Shown here piece after piece: positions 43,867 through 55,089 of a DNA stretch of 64,000 bases (the first letter of the stretch is position 1; each line of letters opens with the position of its first letter). Origin of the DNA: Posidonia oceanica (Eukaryota; Streptophyta; Magnoliopsida; Alismatales; Posidoniaceae); the NCBI GenBank assembly GCA_037176725.1, contig JAZBRS010000049.1:13596001-13660000 (forward strand), written 5' to 3'. The notes under the pieces are model-generated. The model worked only from the letters and a program-made list of their open reading frames with translations. It was not told the origin of the DNA and ran no database searches. A program made the position numbers and the translations under genes.

Positions 43867-45251
43867 AGAAAATCAGCTCACCAACAGTGGAGTCTACTGC
43901 AGAATGGGTGCAGGAACTTAAGGAGGAACCAAACCAGGAAAACATGATGCACATAGAGGTTTGTTATCAAGGAGCTACAGAGATTAGCATTGATGGGAAT
44001 CCGTGGTATTATGACATATGGAACTATGTACAAGATGGCACCTTCTCGACCTACGCAACTTCCAGGGACAGAGAAGCACTGAGGAGGATGGCTAGAAGGT
44101 ACTACATCAGAGCCAACACGCTATTCCGGGGGACCTTGTTAGGGATTGAACTCCGATGTGTGGTCACATCAGAATCAGCTGAAATCCTCAAGGAAACACA
44201 CGAGGGAGTTTGCAGGGGCCACATCAACTCTCAGTTCATGGCCAAGCTAATTATCAGAAGGGGGTATTACTGGCCTACCATGGAAGCTGACTGTGTAGGC
44301 AAAGTCAAACAGTGCAAGAGCTGCCAACTACATGCCAACAAAATCCATGCTCCAGCTTCAGCACTTCATGCTTTATCCGCACCATGGCCCTTCTCTATGT
44401 GGGCCTCTGATGTGGTAGGACCTATTCATCATGAGAAAGGCAACACATTCATCCTCACAGCAACAGAGTACTTCACCAAGTGGGCCGAAGCAGAGGCGTT
44501 CATGAACATCAAGGCTACAACCCTGTGCAAATTTGTATAATGAAATATCATCGCAAGGTTCGACGTGCCTAAAGCCTTAGTAGCAGATAATGGGCCAATC
44601 TTCATCTTGGAGGAGTTCAAGCGGTTATGCCAAAGATTCGGTATCACTCTACACCACTCCTCCCCTTATAACCCACAAGGGATTGGCCAAGCAGAAGCTA
44701 CTAATAAGACCTTAATAAAAAGCATTAAGAAGACAGTAGAAGACGCTAAGGGATTGGATTGGTCAGATAAGCTTTTTAATGCATTATGGGCATACCGCAC
44801 TACCGTAAGGACGGCAACGGGTCAAACACCTTATGCCTTAGCCTTTGGAATGGAGGCAGTAGTCCCATATGAGATACTGATCCCCTCATTAAGAATTCAA
44901 ATTGATAGAGGAATGTCCGTTGAAGAAAAGAGGCAGGCTTTACTCCTTCACTTAGAACTCCTAGATGAGAGACAGCTGGCAGTCGCCGAACATACGTGTG
45001 TCTACCAACAGAGGATAACTAAGGCTTATCAAAAGAAAGTAATCGAACACAAGTTTAAAATTGGTAATCTAGTGCTCAAAGAAGTGTTGCCTTACAACAA
45101 GCCCCACCCTAAGGGAAAGTTGAAACCAAATTGGAAAGGAATTTACATAGTAGTTGCTGCATATCCGGGGAATGCTTATCGATTGTCCCAGAACGGAACA
45201 GATCTTCCTGACCCTTGGAATGCAATGCATCTGAAAAGGTACTACCCTTGA
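43867..45251 (+). pseudogene. Integrase of element C
   Basis: Zinc-binding region with THEGVCRGHINSQF and VKQCKSCQLH. Catalytic residues in MWASDVVGPIH, VADNGPIFILEEF and GIGQAEATNKT. C-terminal part KFKIGNLVLKEVL and GPY-like GIYIVVAAYPG, natural end LKRYYP then TGA 45249-45251. Stops at 43867 (TAG) and 44538 (TAA, TGA) interrupt it. It follows archaeal-type RNase H with no gap and has no chromodomain. Confidence 0.87.
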
Positions 45252-46664
45252 CCAGCATGCTTGTGACAATGAAAAGACCTAGGGCCTAACATCAAGCTGG
45301 AAAAGGGGAGAGATTCCCAAAGCCAATAGGAAGAGGAACACCTAGGGGGGACCCATACTTTGACCTGTCTCCACATACACATTGCATGGGGAGGTAAGGG
45401 AAAGGTCAGCTCAGAGTAGAGGCTAATGGTACGAACTGCTTGCCAAATAACTTAGAAAGCACCTAGAAAAGACGGCAGCAAAAACTACCCAAACAGAGAG
45501 GAAAGAAGGCAACAAAGAAGCTGTCCAAGTGAGGAAAAAGGAAAAGAGACAGTAAAAGAAACTGTCCAACTGAAAGAGGTCAGCAAAGAGCTGTCGAAAG
45601 AGCGGAAAAGAAGATAGCAAAAGCTGTCTATGAACCAGAAAGCATAAATCCTAGAAAGGCGCATTAAGGACCAAAGCAGGCAAGCAGAATTCAAGACCTA
45701 GGCCAAAGCCAAGAGTTTACTACATCTCAAACCTCCCCCATCCTATTCCACTGACAGGCAAGGAGTAAGCAACCCTGGGTTGTCAAGGACTGAAAAGGCC
45801 AAGGGAATAGCAACCCAATAAGGACTGATGAGTGGACCGAAGTCTCTAAAAGGTGCAAGCATGACACAAGGGACATGCCCACAAATATAGGGCCCACTCA
45901 TATGGTTAAAATAGACCCCCAAGGCTAATGCTTAGAGTAGGTACTCGTCTTTCCCTATTAGAGAAATTAAATTAAAAATTTAAAAAAAATAGAAAATAAA
46001 AAATACAAAAAAATTAGAAAGCCAAAAGATAAAAAAAAATCAGAAAACCCAAAATACCAAAAAAATTTATAAAACCCAAAATACCAAAAAAATTATGAAA
46101 CCCAAAATACCAAATAAATTATAAAACCTAAAAATAGCAAAAAAAATTAGAAAACCAACTAAAGAGAAGAACCATCCACCCTACATACAAGTGAGAACCT
46201 AGTAAGTAGGAAAACTAGAATCAATCTGGTTGATGATGCAACAATCGACTCACCCAGATTCGGAGTTAACGTCCTACTCAAGCGTGTCTCACGGCTTGGG
46301 TGCGTTTTCTTAACAAAGACATTACTTATGCAATGATCTTTAGAGCATCCATGGATGACTCACAATCGGCATCCAATGGGCTCTGATTTCCCATCTCTTT
46401 AGCTGAGGCCAAAAATTAATTCCCTCCACCCATCTTTTAAACCAATAACATGCATTTAAAGATTATCATTTACATTGCAGTATCTTTCTTTAGAATAACT
46501 TAGCCAATTCTCTTTTCAACGTCAAGAAAGGTATGTCTTGTGATTACTAACAGAAAGGCAAGAGTGTGTAGGCAAACAAAGGAAACATTTCATATCATCA
46601 TATAAATGTTTTCACTTTACAAGGACATACTTTGCCAAAAACAAAAGGAAACAACAGAACATGC
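45252..46664 (+). other. 3' untranslated spacer of C after integrase
   Basis: No conserved coding sequence. A G-run AGGGGGGACC at 45342-45351 resembles a polypurine tract but no LTR start follows it. At 45440-45640 the word AGCTGTC(C/G)AA recurs about four times. At 45960-46165 an A-rich tandem repeat with AAAACCCAAAATACCAAA words occurs. The end of the antisense gene lies at 46665. Confidence 0.5.
45960..46165. repeat. A-rich tandem repeat
   Basis: Units of about 35-45 bp containing AAAACCCAAAATACCAAA and AAATTATAAAACC, three to five imperfect copies. Confidence 0.6.
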
Positions 46665-49497
46665 TTAGTGGCCCAGCTCACCACTACCCTCGCGTCCACC
46701 ATCTGGAGGCCTTGGCATAGGCTGCGCACTCGAAGATGTTGCCTGACCTTGGCTCCTCTCCCGAGACCCCCTTAGTACAGAACGAAGTAGCCCAAGATGA
46801 GGGGAAGACAGTGCTGTTGCAATCTGCTCAGCCGATAGGACTCTGGAGTGCACTGACACTGTTGGGGCTACAGCAACTGGACCAGGAATGTCAGCATCAG
46901 GAAGAACCGTCACAACTGCTGCCTGAGCTTGCGCCAGCTATGCCTCCAACTCCTGTATCCACTGGCTGCGACCAGCGCTCAGCTGCAGTAAAGAAGACAG
47001 CAATCCCAGAGTTAGAACAGTTAAACAAGAAGGCTAGCAGTAACCAATGTGCTCAAGCAAGAAAAAAAGGAGTTACCCTTCTTGTGGAGTCTGCCTCAAA
47101 CTCCGCTGTAGCCACATGAGCCTCTAACTCCTTGATACGACTCTCGTGCTCTCGCTCCAGCTGGCTCAGATGCTCCTACAGCTCCTCGGCACGCCCCAAA
47201 GCATCGTCAAGTTGGCTCTGCGTGGGTCCAGTAGCTGAAGGTGTATGGATCATGTCCATCATCGCTTGAATCTGCACAGTGAAATCATGTAAGCCAAAGG
47301 ACATGTATCGAAAGCAAGAAAAGAACAGAAGTACCTCTAAGTTGCGGGCCTGGACCTCCTCAGCAAGCATGCCCCCAAAGCGAGAAACAGTTGGCTCTAT
47401 AGCAGCTGCAGGAGGAGGCTCTGCACTAGTCGAGGCACCCTCGGCCTACACCAAAGAAGATAATATTAGTAAATAGCCAAAAGCAGGAGCAAGTAAATAA
47501 AAGGGAAGGGGCAAAACTCACTCGTGCTTGAAACTTGCGAAGTCGAGACAACAACTCGTCTCTCTCCCACACTAGCTCCTCAATCCTGAAATAGGACTAC
47601 CACTGTTGGGTCCTAACTGCCTCCGTCATACCCTCTGAGGCAGCCATCTATGCAACAAAGGAAGATGCGTAAGTAAAGAAGCAAGAAAAGAAAAAGCTCA
47701 AAAGAAATCACTTACCAACTTCTGAATACGGCCGTGGGCAGCCGCTAGCTCCTGCTGAAGTGTGCTAACACTACTACTCGCATGGAAGCCAACGCCCATC
47801 GCCACGTTGGAGTGACCGTAGAAGAGAGAGCGATGGAAGACTATCAACTGAGCAAAAGTAGCATAAAACCAAGTCTTCCACGCCGCCTCAGTCTCTACCG
47901 AGCCATCAGAAGGAGGAGTAGTACCGCCAGAGCGCCAGTCCTCAAGCTGAGCTGCAAACAGCTGAGGAGTATCTGGCTGCCCCCCTCTGGACGACCCAAG
48001 GGAATGAACTGAAGGACCATACCTCGGGATGATCTACCGCAGACCAAACTGTCTCAAAGCATGGCCCACCTGACAAAAGCGGCACAGGAAATGCTGAAAA
48101 ACCAGCACTCTCGAAAAAACAGGTGGGAATCGCATGCAACAGGCTCCTCAGCGGCATGCTCACCATCGACGTAAGGTCTCCAGACAACCTATTGTACAAC
48201 TTAGTCAGAACACAAGCAAATACTGTACAGAAAAGAAAAGACTAAGTACAGGAGCTTACCCACTCCTCGGGGAGGACCTCCAGCAGAAAGCGGCCCAAGT
48301 GCCTAACAGGTCGGAGCCTCTCAGGAGCCAGTTGCACATCGCTCCATCGTCGAGCCCGAGGGAACTCGACGGGACCATCCCCAGGAATGCCAGGCCTTAG
48401 ATACAAGAAGCGTTAAAAAATCCAAGTCTGTCACATAGAGAAGCAGTTTCAAATCAGAAATAAGCAAATAAACAAAAAGACAGATAGTAAATTAAAGCAC
48501 AAACCTGGAAGAGGGGCAAGCAACTAGAAAGGGAGTGGGTCTGTCCCGTAGAGAAAGCCTCTAGGCGGGAGATGAGGTAAGCTAGCACGGCCTAGCCCCA
48601 GGAAAATGAGCCAATCCTCTTCACATCCAAGAGAAAGGGAGCAAAACTGGCATGCAGCATCTGAGACGAGGTACCAAAGAACAACTGGTGGAAAAGTATG
48701 GAAAGGAAAACTCGTAGCTGTTGATCAGCTACACCTGGAAGAGCAACATCAGCAAGCAGGAGGACGTCAAACCGCTCCTTCAACCATTTGATGTTGACGC
48801 GAGTATGATAGCGGCCGGAGCATGGAGGTCGCATGCCGTAGCAAGCCTCCAACTCGTCGCCATAACAAGGCTACCACTCTACTACAACGGGCTCACCATC
48901 TACCCTCAGGCGCACAAGACGGACCACATCCTCCAGAGTGATCATCATCTCACCAACACGAAGGATGAAGCTATCAGAAGGGTCGTGGAACCACTCGGCA
49001 AAAGAAACCAGGAGTCCCAGATGGATCTCAAACGGTACAATCTCTAGAAAATGGCCGAAGCCCATCCGAGCCAACCTCTCTCGTTGAAAACCTAGAAGGC
49101 GAGTATAAGCCTCGTGGAGACACTCCCAACTCGAGTGAGTCTGGCTAGGCAATGGCATCTAACACAAATAAACAAAAGAATAACATTAATAACTTCTTAA
49201 ACAAACAAGTAACTTAATAAGAAACTAAATACGTAAACTTAATCTAACCTGTCCTAGCTCTGTAAGCTCAATCGCCGTCCGAGCTCTCCTAGGAGGATGG
49301 TAGTCCGGAACTTTGCCCAAACTGAGGCTGTCCTCATCGCTGCCACTCGTCTCTGTCCCTACAGGAGACGATGCACATGGACGCCTCACCTGGAGCTTGC
49401 GAGGACGAGAGGAGCTTGCCCTCGCGGTAGAAGGAGCTGCCTCGTCCTCCCTAGTCTCAAACTCTGGAGGATCTCGCACCTCCTCCTCGTCGGAGAT
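46665..49497 (-). pseudogene. Antisense plant-mobile-domain gene with introns, in the 3' region of element C
   Basis: Eight exons with GT..AG borders, all in phase 0: 49497-49249, 49158-48505, 48427-48260, 48188-47716, 47647-47522, 47445-47335, 47271-47077, 46982-46665. The product starts acidic (ISDEEEVRDPPEF). The mobile domain follows: LGFQRERLARMGFGHFLEI, DSFILRVGEMMITLEDVVRL, IKWLKERFDVLLLADV, SWG-AVLAYL, RRWSDVQLAPERL, VVWRPYVDGE and ALRQFGLR-IIPR. A coiled-coil tail comes next (EELVWERDELLSRLRKF, EHLSQLEREHESRIKELEA) and the end is GGREGSGELGH then TAA. Stops lie at 48871, 48592, 48413, 48034, 47597, 47176 and 46938. A T-run at 48114-48119 needs one base to restore frame; exon 4 is 473 nt, one short of phase 0. 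Possible first exon: 51065-51135 (MASGSSEGGASGGG). Orientation is opposite to C's pol. Confidence 0.85.
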
Positions 49498-51064
49498 CTT
49501 GGAAGGACACACATGCAAAGATTGGTCAGGCTTTACACACCAAATTAAAAACATACATTTTGACTCAATTCATAAACACTTAATCCTTAATACAATCTTA
49601 AAAGCCACTTAAAATATTTAATAAAACCAACCCATCCAAATAAACCGCAAGAAAGACAGAAAAATAAACCTACATTTAATTCACATCACACTAACACTTA
49701 AAGCTTAACAAAATCACATTTAATTCACATCACACTAACACTTAAAGCTTAAAAAATCACATTTAATTCACATCACACTAACACTTAAAGCTTAACAAAA
49801 TCACATTTAATTCACATCACACTAACACTTAAAGCTTAAAACAACAGCACAAACACATGGTATTAAAATAAACCACTCAAGACACTATTAAAATCTATTT
49901 AACAACCCACCAAAAACGTAAGTACAAAATTCACAAGTAAAACCCCCTATTTTTATTCACAAATTAATCCACTAAATATTTTCTTTCATTAACAATTCAA
50001 TAAAATCAACAAGAAACTTATCCTCTACTTTTCCTAATTTTTAGTTCACAAATTAATCCACAAGTAATTCACTCTTCATATTTGAATTAATCCACTACAA
50101 AACATCTTTAAAAGAGTCGACCTCACATTTACAAACAATTCAATTCTTTTTTCAACAAAGAACTTATCATCTACTTAACTTTCCCTATTTTTAAATCCAC
50201 TCCAAAACCTTTTTAAAAGAGTCCACTTCACATTTACAAACAATTCAATTCTTAAACAAAGAACTTGTTTTCTACTTTAACAAATTTAATTCAACAAATC
50301 TCTTTCTTTCTTTTGGTCCCACCAAGATAATCCTCAATAAAATTAGAAAAATAAACCCACAAGTTATTTCCAACACCTTCCTTCACAAAAACTATTATTC
50401 AACAATAAAATTCTATCCAAAGTCATTCATTATTTAATCCACAAAAATTAGCAATAATGTTCTAAAATGAGTTAACCCAACATTAAAAATCCATATAACA
50501 TTCCCAAATTAATCCAAATGCCATTCACAAAGACAAAACACAAAATTAATCCCTTCACAGAACTTATATGCTATTAAACAAAGACAAAACGCAATACAAT
50601 CCATTTAGCATTTAACAATTGCCTCATTCACAAAAATCACTATCTTTATTCACAAAAATTACCCAATCCATTGTTAAAAAAAGGAAAAATTAACTGGTTC
50701 AAACAATGCATCATTCTCAGTCACAGAAAAATTTGCAAAATCCCACCACAAAAATTCCACTGTAAATTTAACATTCATTCAATAAAATCCAACACAAAAA
50801 TCTCCTCCTTCATAACATTCACAGCAAAATTTTCTGTCACGAATATAACATCCTACAAGATTTCCCATTCACAATTCAACATCCATTCACAATAAGATTA
50901 AACAAATCAACATCCTTAAAAAAAAAAAAATTTCATTCATAAAAAAAAAAATTTTCCACTGTCTGTCCTTGGCCGTCTGCCCCTCTCCGGCAAGCCACTG
51001 CCGCCAAACATCACCAGCCACACCACATAGAAGCAAGGAAGCATGGAGGAAAGGAGGAGAATAC
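49498..51064 (-). other. Probable long first intron of the antisense plant-mobile-domain gene
   Basis: About 1.57 kb, strongly T-rich on the gene's strand as plant introns are, ending TTCCAAG at 49498. The donor AG/GTATTC at 51064 follows a short Gly/Ser-rich exon-like ORF (ATG 51135). Phases of the two do not match in the present sequence, so the first exon is tentative. The interval contains a 44-bp tandem array and a diverged duplication (50089-50180 against 50200-50280). Confidence 0.5.
49672..49841. repeat. Four tandem copies of a ~44-bp AT-rich unit
   Basis: ATTTAATTCACATCACACTA then ACACTTAAAGCTTAA repeated four times with only short indels, so a recent amplification inside the intron. 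Confidence 0.85.
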
Positions 51065-51135
51065 CTCCTTCACAGGCGAGCACTGCCGTCCGAGCCACCA
51101 CCGCTAGCACCACCTTCACTACTGCCACTTGCCAT
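51065..51135 (-). pseudogene. Possible first exon of the antisense plant-mobile-domain gene
   Basis: ATG 51135-51133 encodes MASGSSEGGASGGGSDGS, a typical low-complexity N-terminus. A TGA at 51072-51070 (one transition from CGA) follows, then the donor-like AG/GTATTC. GC-rich sequence up to 51300 would be its 5' untranslated region. No homology is available to confirm it. Confidence 0.35.
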
Positions 51136-51715
51136 TAGGGGATGAAGAGGAGAACAGGTCGCACCACTGCCGCACCATCGGAGTCGCGCCGCACCACCGG
51201 AGATCACCGCACCGTCGAATCGTCGAAGGGGAATGCAGGGAGGCGCCGGAATGAGGTGGAAAGAAGGGAGGTGTGAGGCTAAAGGGGGAGGCAACGGTTC
51301 GGTTTTGTTACTGAACTCACGCCTTGGTCGCCAAGTCTAGCAGCGACCACTTTAGGCACCGCATACTTCAGCGACTTACCCCTTTGGCTTCCTCAGGAAG
51401 CTAACTTTCCCGCCACAGTTTGAACCGCCCTAGTAAAGGCCATGTCAGCATCCGTCACCACTAACAGCAGCGACAATCAAGAAAAATTTTAAAATTAAGC
51501 ACAAGATTCCCGCTTACACTTAAAACACCAACCCACGTCACTGTGTGTCGCCACAAATAGCGGCAACACACCATAAAACCCTATTTAATTTAGAAAATCC
51601 ATTTAATTCAGGAAACTAATTTGAAAATGAAATAAAATGCTATTTATTCATGTCTGACACATAAAACAGACTATCACCCTGAACATTAAAATTTAAAAAT
51701 TAAAATAAACCTAAT
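51136..51715. other. Region between the two plant-mobile-domain genes
   Basis: GC-rich to about 51300, then mixed sequence without ORF; AT-rich at 51560-51715. It probably holds the promoter side of the first gene and the 3' side of the second. No terminal repeats or primer site are visible. Confidence 0.4.
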
Positions 51716-52749
51716 CTAACTATACATTGCCATACTCATATAGCTGAGGCCGAGCATCTTCAGGAACTCCAGTCTATCACCAGCATACTTTCGGGGAGTA
51801 GGACGAAGCCGTGCATACCACTTCATGTACCTAGACTCCTATGATTCCCAGGAAGTTTCAAAAAGCCGAGGCGCACTCAGAGACACCTGTCGGCCAATAT
51901 GAACCCAGCGGGCTATATACACCAGGATCATCCTCTCATCACGATCACCGTCTTCCTGGTGAGCACGGATCAGAGGAGTCAGCACTGCATCAGCTTGAAC
52001 AGTAAGCTCCTAATTCAGCAGGCGTGGGCAACGGTGGATGGGATACAGCACAAATGATGTAGCCCCCACCAAGAGAAGCTCAAGATGGCTATGAGTCGTG
52101 CTCATCACCCGTGCCTTATGAGCTCCAAGCAGCTTTGGCACAAAATCAAAGTCCTGCAATGACAAGCGGTCAAGGTGAAGGTGCAGTCATAAAAGCTCAA
52201 GCTAGCAAAATCTGCATAGCAGCAATAGTGGGACATGAACCACCTATGCAATAACAGTGGAGAGCCAAAGAACTTCCCTAAACAAGAAGCACTAGCAAGT
52301 GCCTCCATGGTATATGCCAACACAGTAGGAGCCAAATATAAGTCTGGTCGGGCAGCTACTAACATCAAGAGATCCACGTGATGAAGATCCAATGTAAAAT
52401 TTTCATCAACAAACAATGCAAGTCCACCAACAGCTATGAACAGACAGATCCTCAGTTCAGTCTCAGCAAGCTGTCGGGTATTAGGGATCTCCCACAAGCT
52501 TCGAAGGAAAAGCCTCCCCGAGTGCATTAAAGCTTTACTGGCATCCTGATCTTTTGCTAAGTACCAACCTATCTTCTTGGAGCCCACAGTCTCAACAGAG
52601 ATGGCAAAGCGATCGTCTGCTACTTCAGTAGATTCTGCTGTTAACCCAAGCAAAGAAGTTACCTCCTCACACGAAATCAAAGTCTCCCCATAGGGAAGGT
52701 TGAAGGTGTTGGAGGAACTATTCCAGAAAGCCATCAAGGCATGCAACAA
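51716..52749 (-). pseudogene. Second plant-mobile-domain ORF, 5' end cut off by LTR D
   Basis: Open from the LTR boundary to 52105, then continuing in another frame to the stop at 51716-51718. It begins LLHALMAFWNSSSNTFNLPYGE and SCEEVTSLLGL, aligning with HLLCAAVRFWKPAHHVFCFGR and TLEEVRRICGF of B's ORF. It continues with LFVDENFTLDL, ARPDLYLAPTVLAYTMEAL (B: TRQMDLAPVVLAKTY) and, after a frameshift near 52185, ERMILVYIARWVHIGRQ and YMKWYARLRPTPRKYAG. Two TAG stops occur in the last part. It is intronless as far as seen and closer in layout to B's ORF than to the gene at 46665-49497. The first part of the gene must lie beyond D. Confidence 0.72.
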
Positions 52750-53095
52750 TGGCCAAAACCCCATTTTGACCCCTGTTTAGTGGCTCTCTCTCTCTCTGGT
52801 GGAATGACTTAGAAAACCCCCACACAAAATAACTAGAAAATTAAAAACTTGGAAAACTAGAAGCCAAAACCCTAGAAAACCTAGGTAGAAAACTAAACCC
52901 TAAACCCTAGAAAACCAAGGTTAAAACCCATCAAAACCCAAGAACAAAATCCTAGGTCAAACCCCTCACATAAACCCTAGGTTACACTCACCAAAACCCT
53001 AGAAAAGCACTAGGTTACACCCATCTAAACCCTAGAAGAAACCTAGGTAAAACACTCACAAAACCCTAGGTCAAACCCTAGAAAAGCCTAGGAAG

Positions 53096-53112
53096 AAACC
53101 TAAACCCTAAAC
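53096..53112. repeat. Target-site duplication of the SINE, left copy (17 bp)
   Basis: AAACCTAAACCCTAAAC, identical to 53307-53323. The surroundings are rich in similar words, so part of the match could be chance. Confidence 0.65.
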
Positions 53113-53306
53113 TAGCAATGGTTACCGTAGTGGTTGGGTCACCTCCACTACCCTCTCAAGATGCGGGTTCAAAACCCGCCCACCGCATATTGAGTGGGAT
53201 TTTCCCACTCTTTCTTGCATTATGGGATTAATTTCCCTTCCTTGACCTGTGGGCTTGCCATGAAGAAAAATCCAATAAGCTATAGTAGGTTAGGGTAAAA
53301 AAAAAA
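53113..53306 (+). mobile_element. tRNA-derived SINE (about 194 bp)
   Basis: Pol III promoter boxes: box A-like TTACCGTAGTGG at 53122-53133 and a clear box B GGTTCAAAACC at 53166-53176. A hairpin AGTGGG ATTTT CCCACT lies at 53193-53209. It ends in an A run before the second copy of a 17-bp flanking duplication. Copied by LINE machinery; no coding capacity. It does not resemble the LTR it sits in. Confidence 0.8.
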
Positions 53307-53323
53307 AAACCTAAACCCTAAAC
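53307..53323. repeat. Target-site duplication of the SINE, right copy (17 bp)
   Basis: Identical to 53096-53112, directly after the A tail. Confidence 0.65.
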
Positions 53324-55089
53324 CCTAGAATCTAGTTTAAAACCCTAGAACAAAACCCTAGGTCAAACCCCTCACACAACCCTAGGTTAAAACCCAAAAC
53401 CTTAGGTCAAACCCAAGAAAACCCTAGGTCAAACACTCACAAAACCCTAGGTTAAACCCTAGGTCAAACCTTGGAAACCCTAGGTAAAAACCCATCTAAA
53501 TCCTAGAAAAGCACTAGGTCACAAAACCTTTCCTTCCCTCTATTCCATCTTCCTTTCTTTCTTTCTTTCTTTCTTCCTTTCTTTCTTTCCTCTCCTTTCA
53601 TTTCTCCTTCTCCTCTTTCTTTTCTTTCTCTTTCTTTTAAATCAATTCAGCCCAACCCATCAACTTCTCCTCCTCCTTTATTTTCTTTTTTCTTCTTCTT
53701 CCAAAGCCCAAGCCCAAGCCCCCAACTTTTCTTCCTTCTCTTCTCTTTCTCTTCTCCTTCCTCTTCCGTTTTCTCTCATTTTCCCCTCCTTCCAGGCCCA
53801 GCCCATCTTCTCCTTTTCTTTTTTTCTTTTGTACCACCCTTCCACCAGGCCCGGCCTGTTTCTTTTATTTTCTTTTTTTCTCCTTTTTCAGCCACCAACC
53901 CGGCCCACTCCACCTTTTTTCTTTTTTCTTCTTTTCCTCCTCAGCCTGACACTCCTCGTCTTCTCCTTTTCCCTCCTCTTTTGAACCCCAACACTGATCT
54001 CCCCTCACAACAACCACCCAAGCACCACACTCTACCCTCTGCTGCATGCCATTGTCCGGCGGTGGCCGTCTCACAGGACTACCCATGCCGTTTGCCCAAC
54101 ACACCACCATTACCCTGCCAGCCACCTTCAGCACCTGCATGCTCCATCCTCACTCAAGTGGTCTTCAGCCCCGAACAAAACCATCCATCCTCATCCCTTC
54201 AGAAGGTGGAAGAAGAAGAATTCACCAAGAAACCACAGCCAGAACCCAACTTCTTGACACACAGCATAGTAACCTCCATTTTCCTCTTTGGTCACCCTAG
54301 CTACTCACAGCCTCCACAAACACCTCCATCCTCTTCCTCAGCCATCCACCAATCCAGAGAGACATCCACAAACACCCAGAGAGCCACAGACCGCCGGAGA
54401 GAGCTAGAAATTCACAATGCACCCAAAAATACGAATCCTAGTTTCGCGCAGCCAAACGGTCTTCTGGATAGCTTCGGACCTTCCTCGCAACACCAGGAAC
54501 CGCCTCCGATCGCTGTGCGTAGCCGCCGTCGCCCGAAGCACCGCCATGACCTCTACCTGCACTGTCGAATCCACCTAAGGTCGGCAGCCCTCCTCAACCA
54601 TCGTCACAGGTAATCCAAGCTATATTTAAGTTCCTTGCATGCTTCTCATGCTTCGTAGGCAATTAGAAATAGGTTTAGGACTTTAGTGTGTTGTTTCGCC
54701 TTTGCCGCTACAGTCGTCTTCTCTGGCGAGCCTCTGCAGCGCCACTGTGCTCTCGGCCAGCTCCGCTCTTGCCGACCGCACCCCAAGCTCCGCCCGACCT
54801 TCAGCAGTTCAGCCCTGTGCTACCCGAGCGCTGCAGCTGCCTCCATCGCTAGCTCCGCCTGCAGCAACCTTTTGCAGAACTCCGCTGAGGCTGGTAAAGT
54901 AGCCCAGCCGTCGTCATGTGCTGCTGAAGCCACCGGCACCTCCGGGAGGACCCCCTCTTGCTTCCAGAAGCCTCAGCAAGGCCTTCCTCCCACCGAACCG
55001 CCGCGGGCAGCATCATCTTCTCCGACGTCGTCCACAGGAGTCCGAAGATCACTGTTAACTGTAGCAAGCTATAGTTTTAATTTTGTTTT

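Larger units (their letters stand above)
31836..52749 (+). mobile_element. Element C: plus-strand Tat/Retand-like retrotransposon, ends not seen
   Basis: Contains leader (31836-33343 and 36757-36964), gag (36965-39290), two protease-like domains, G-patch, reverse transcriptase, RNase H, archaeal-type RNase H and integrase (to 45251), then a long 3' region carrying an antisense plant-mobile-domain gene. An antisense gene downstream of pol is a known arrangement in some Tat elements (Retand, Grande). Its 5' LTR would lie left of element A and its 3' LTR perhaps beyond D; neither is visible. The right limit given here is simply where LTR D begins; the segment 51136-52749 might belong to another element. 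Confidence 0.7.
52830..53530. repeat. AAACCCTAG/CCCTAAA-like degenerate repeat at the start of LTR D
   Basis: AAACCCTAGG, CTAAACCCTAAACCC and AGGTCAAACCC words fill this stretch, interrupted by the SINE. It resembles the plant telomere repeat but is irregular, and milder versions occur at the same place in LTRs B and E, so it is an LTR component and not a telomere. Confidence 0.7.

Noticed and set aside
45342..45351. Polypurine tract of element C (AGGGGGGACC)
   Set aside because: No LTR start follows within the next bases and the element clearly continues for kilobases.
52764..52764. ATG 52764 as true start of the second plant-mobile-domain ORF
   Set aside because: The bases coding MGF belong to the LTR D start; homology begins only with LLHALMAFW.
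52830..53530. Telomere or interstitial telomeric tract
   Set aside because: CCCTAAA words are irregular, mixed with AAACCCTAGGTCAAA, and the same kind of sequence starts other LTRs of this group.
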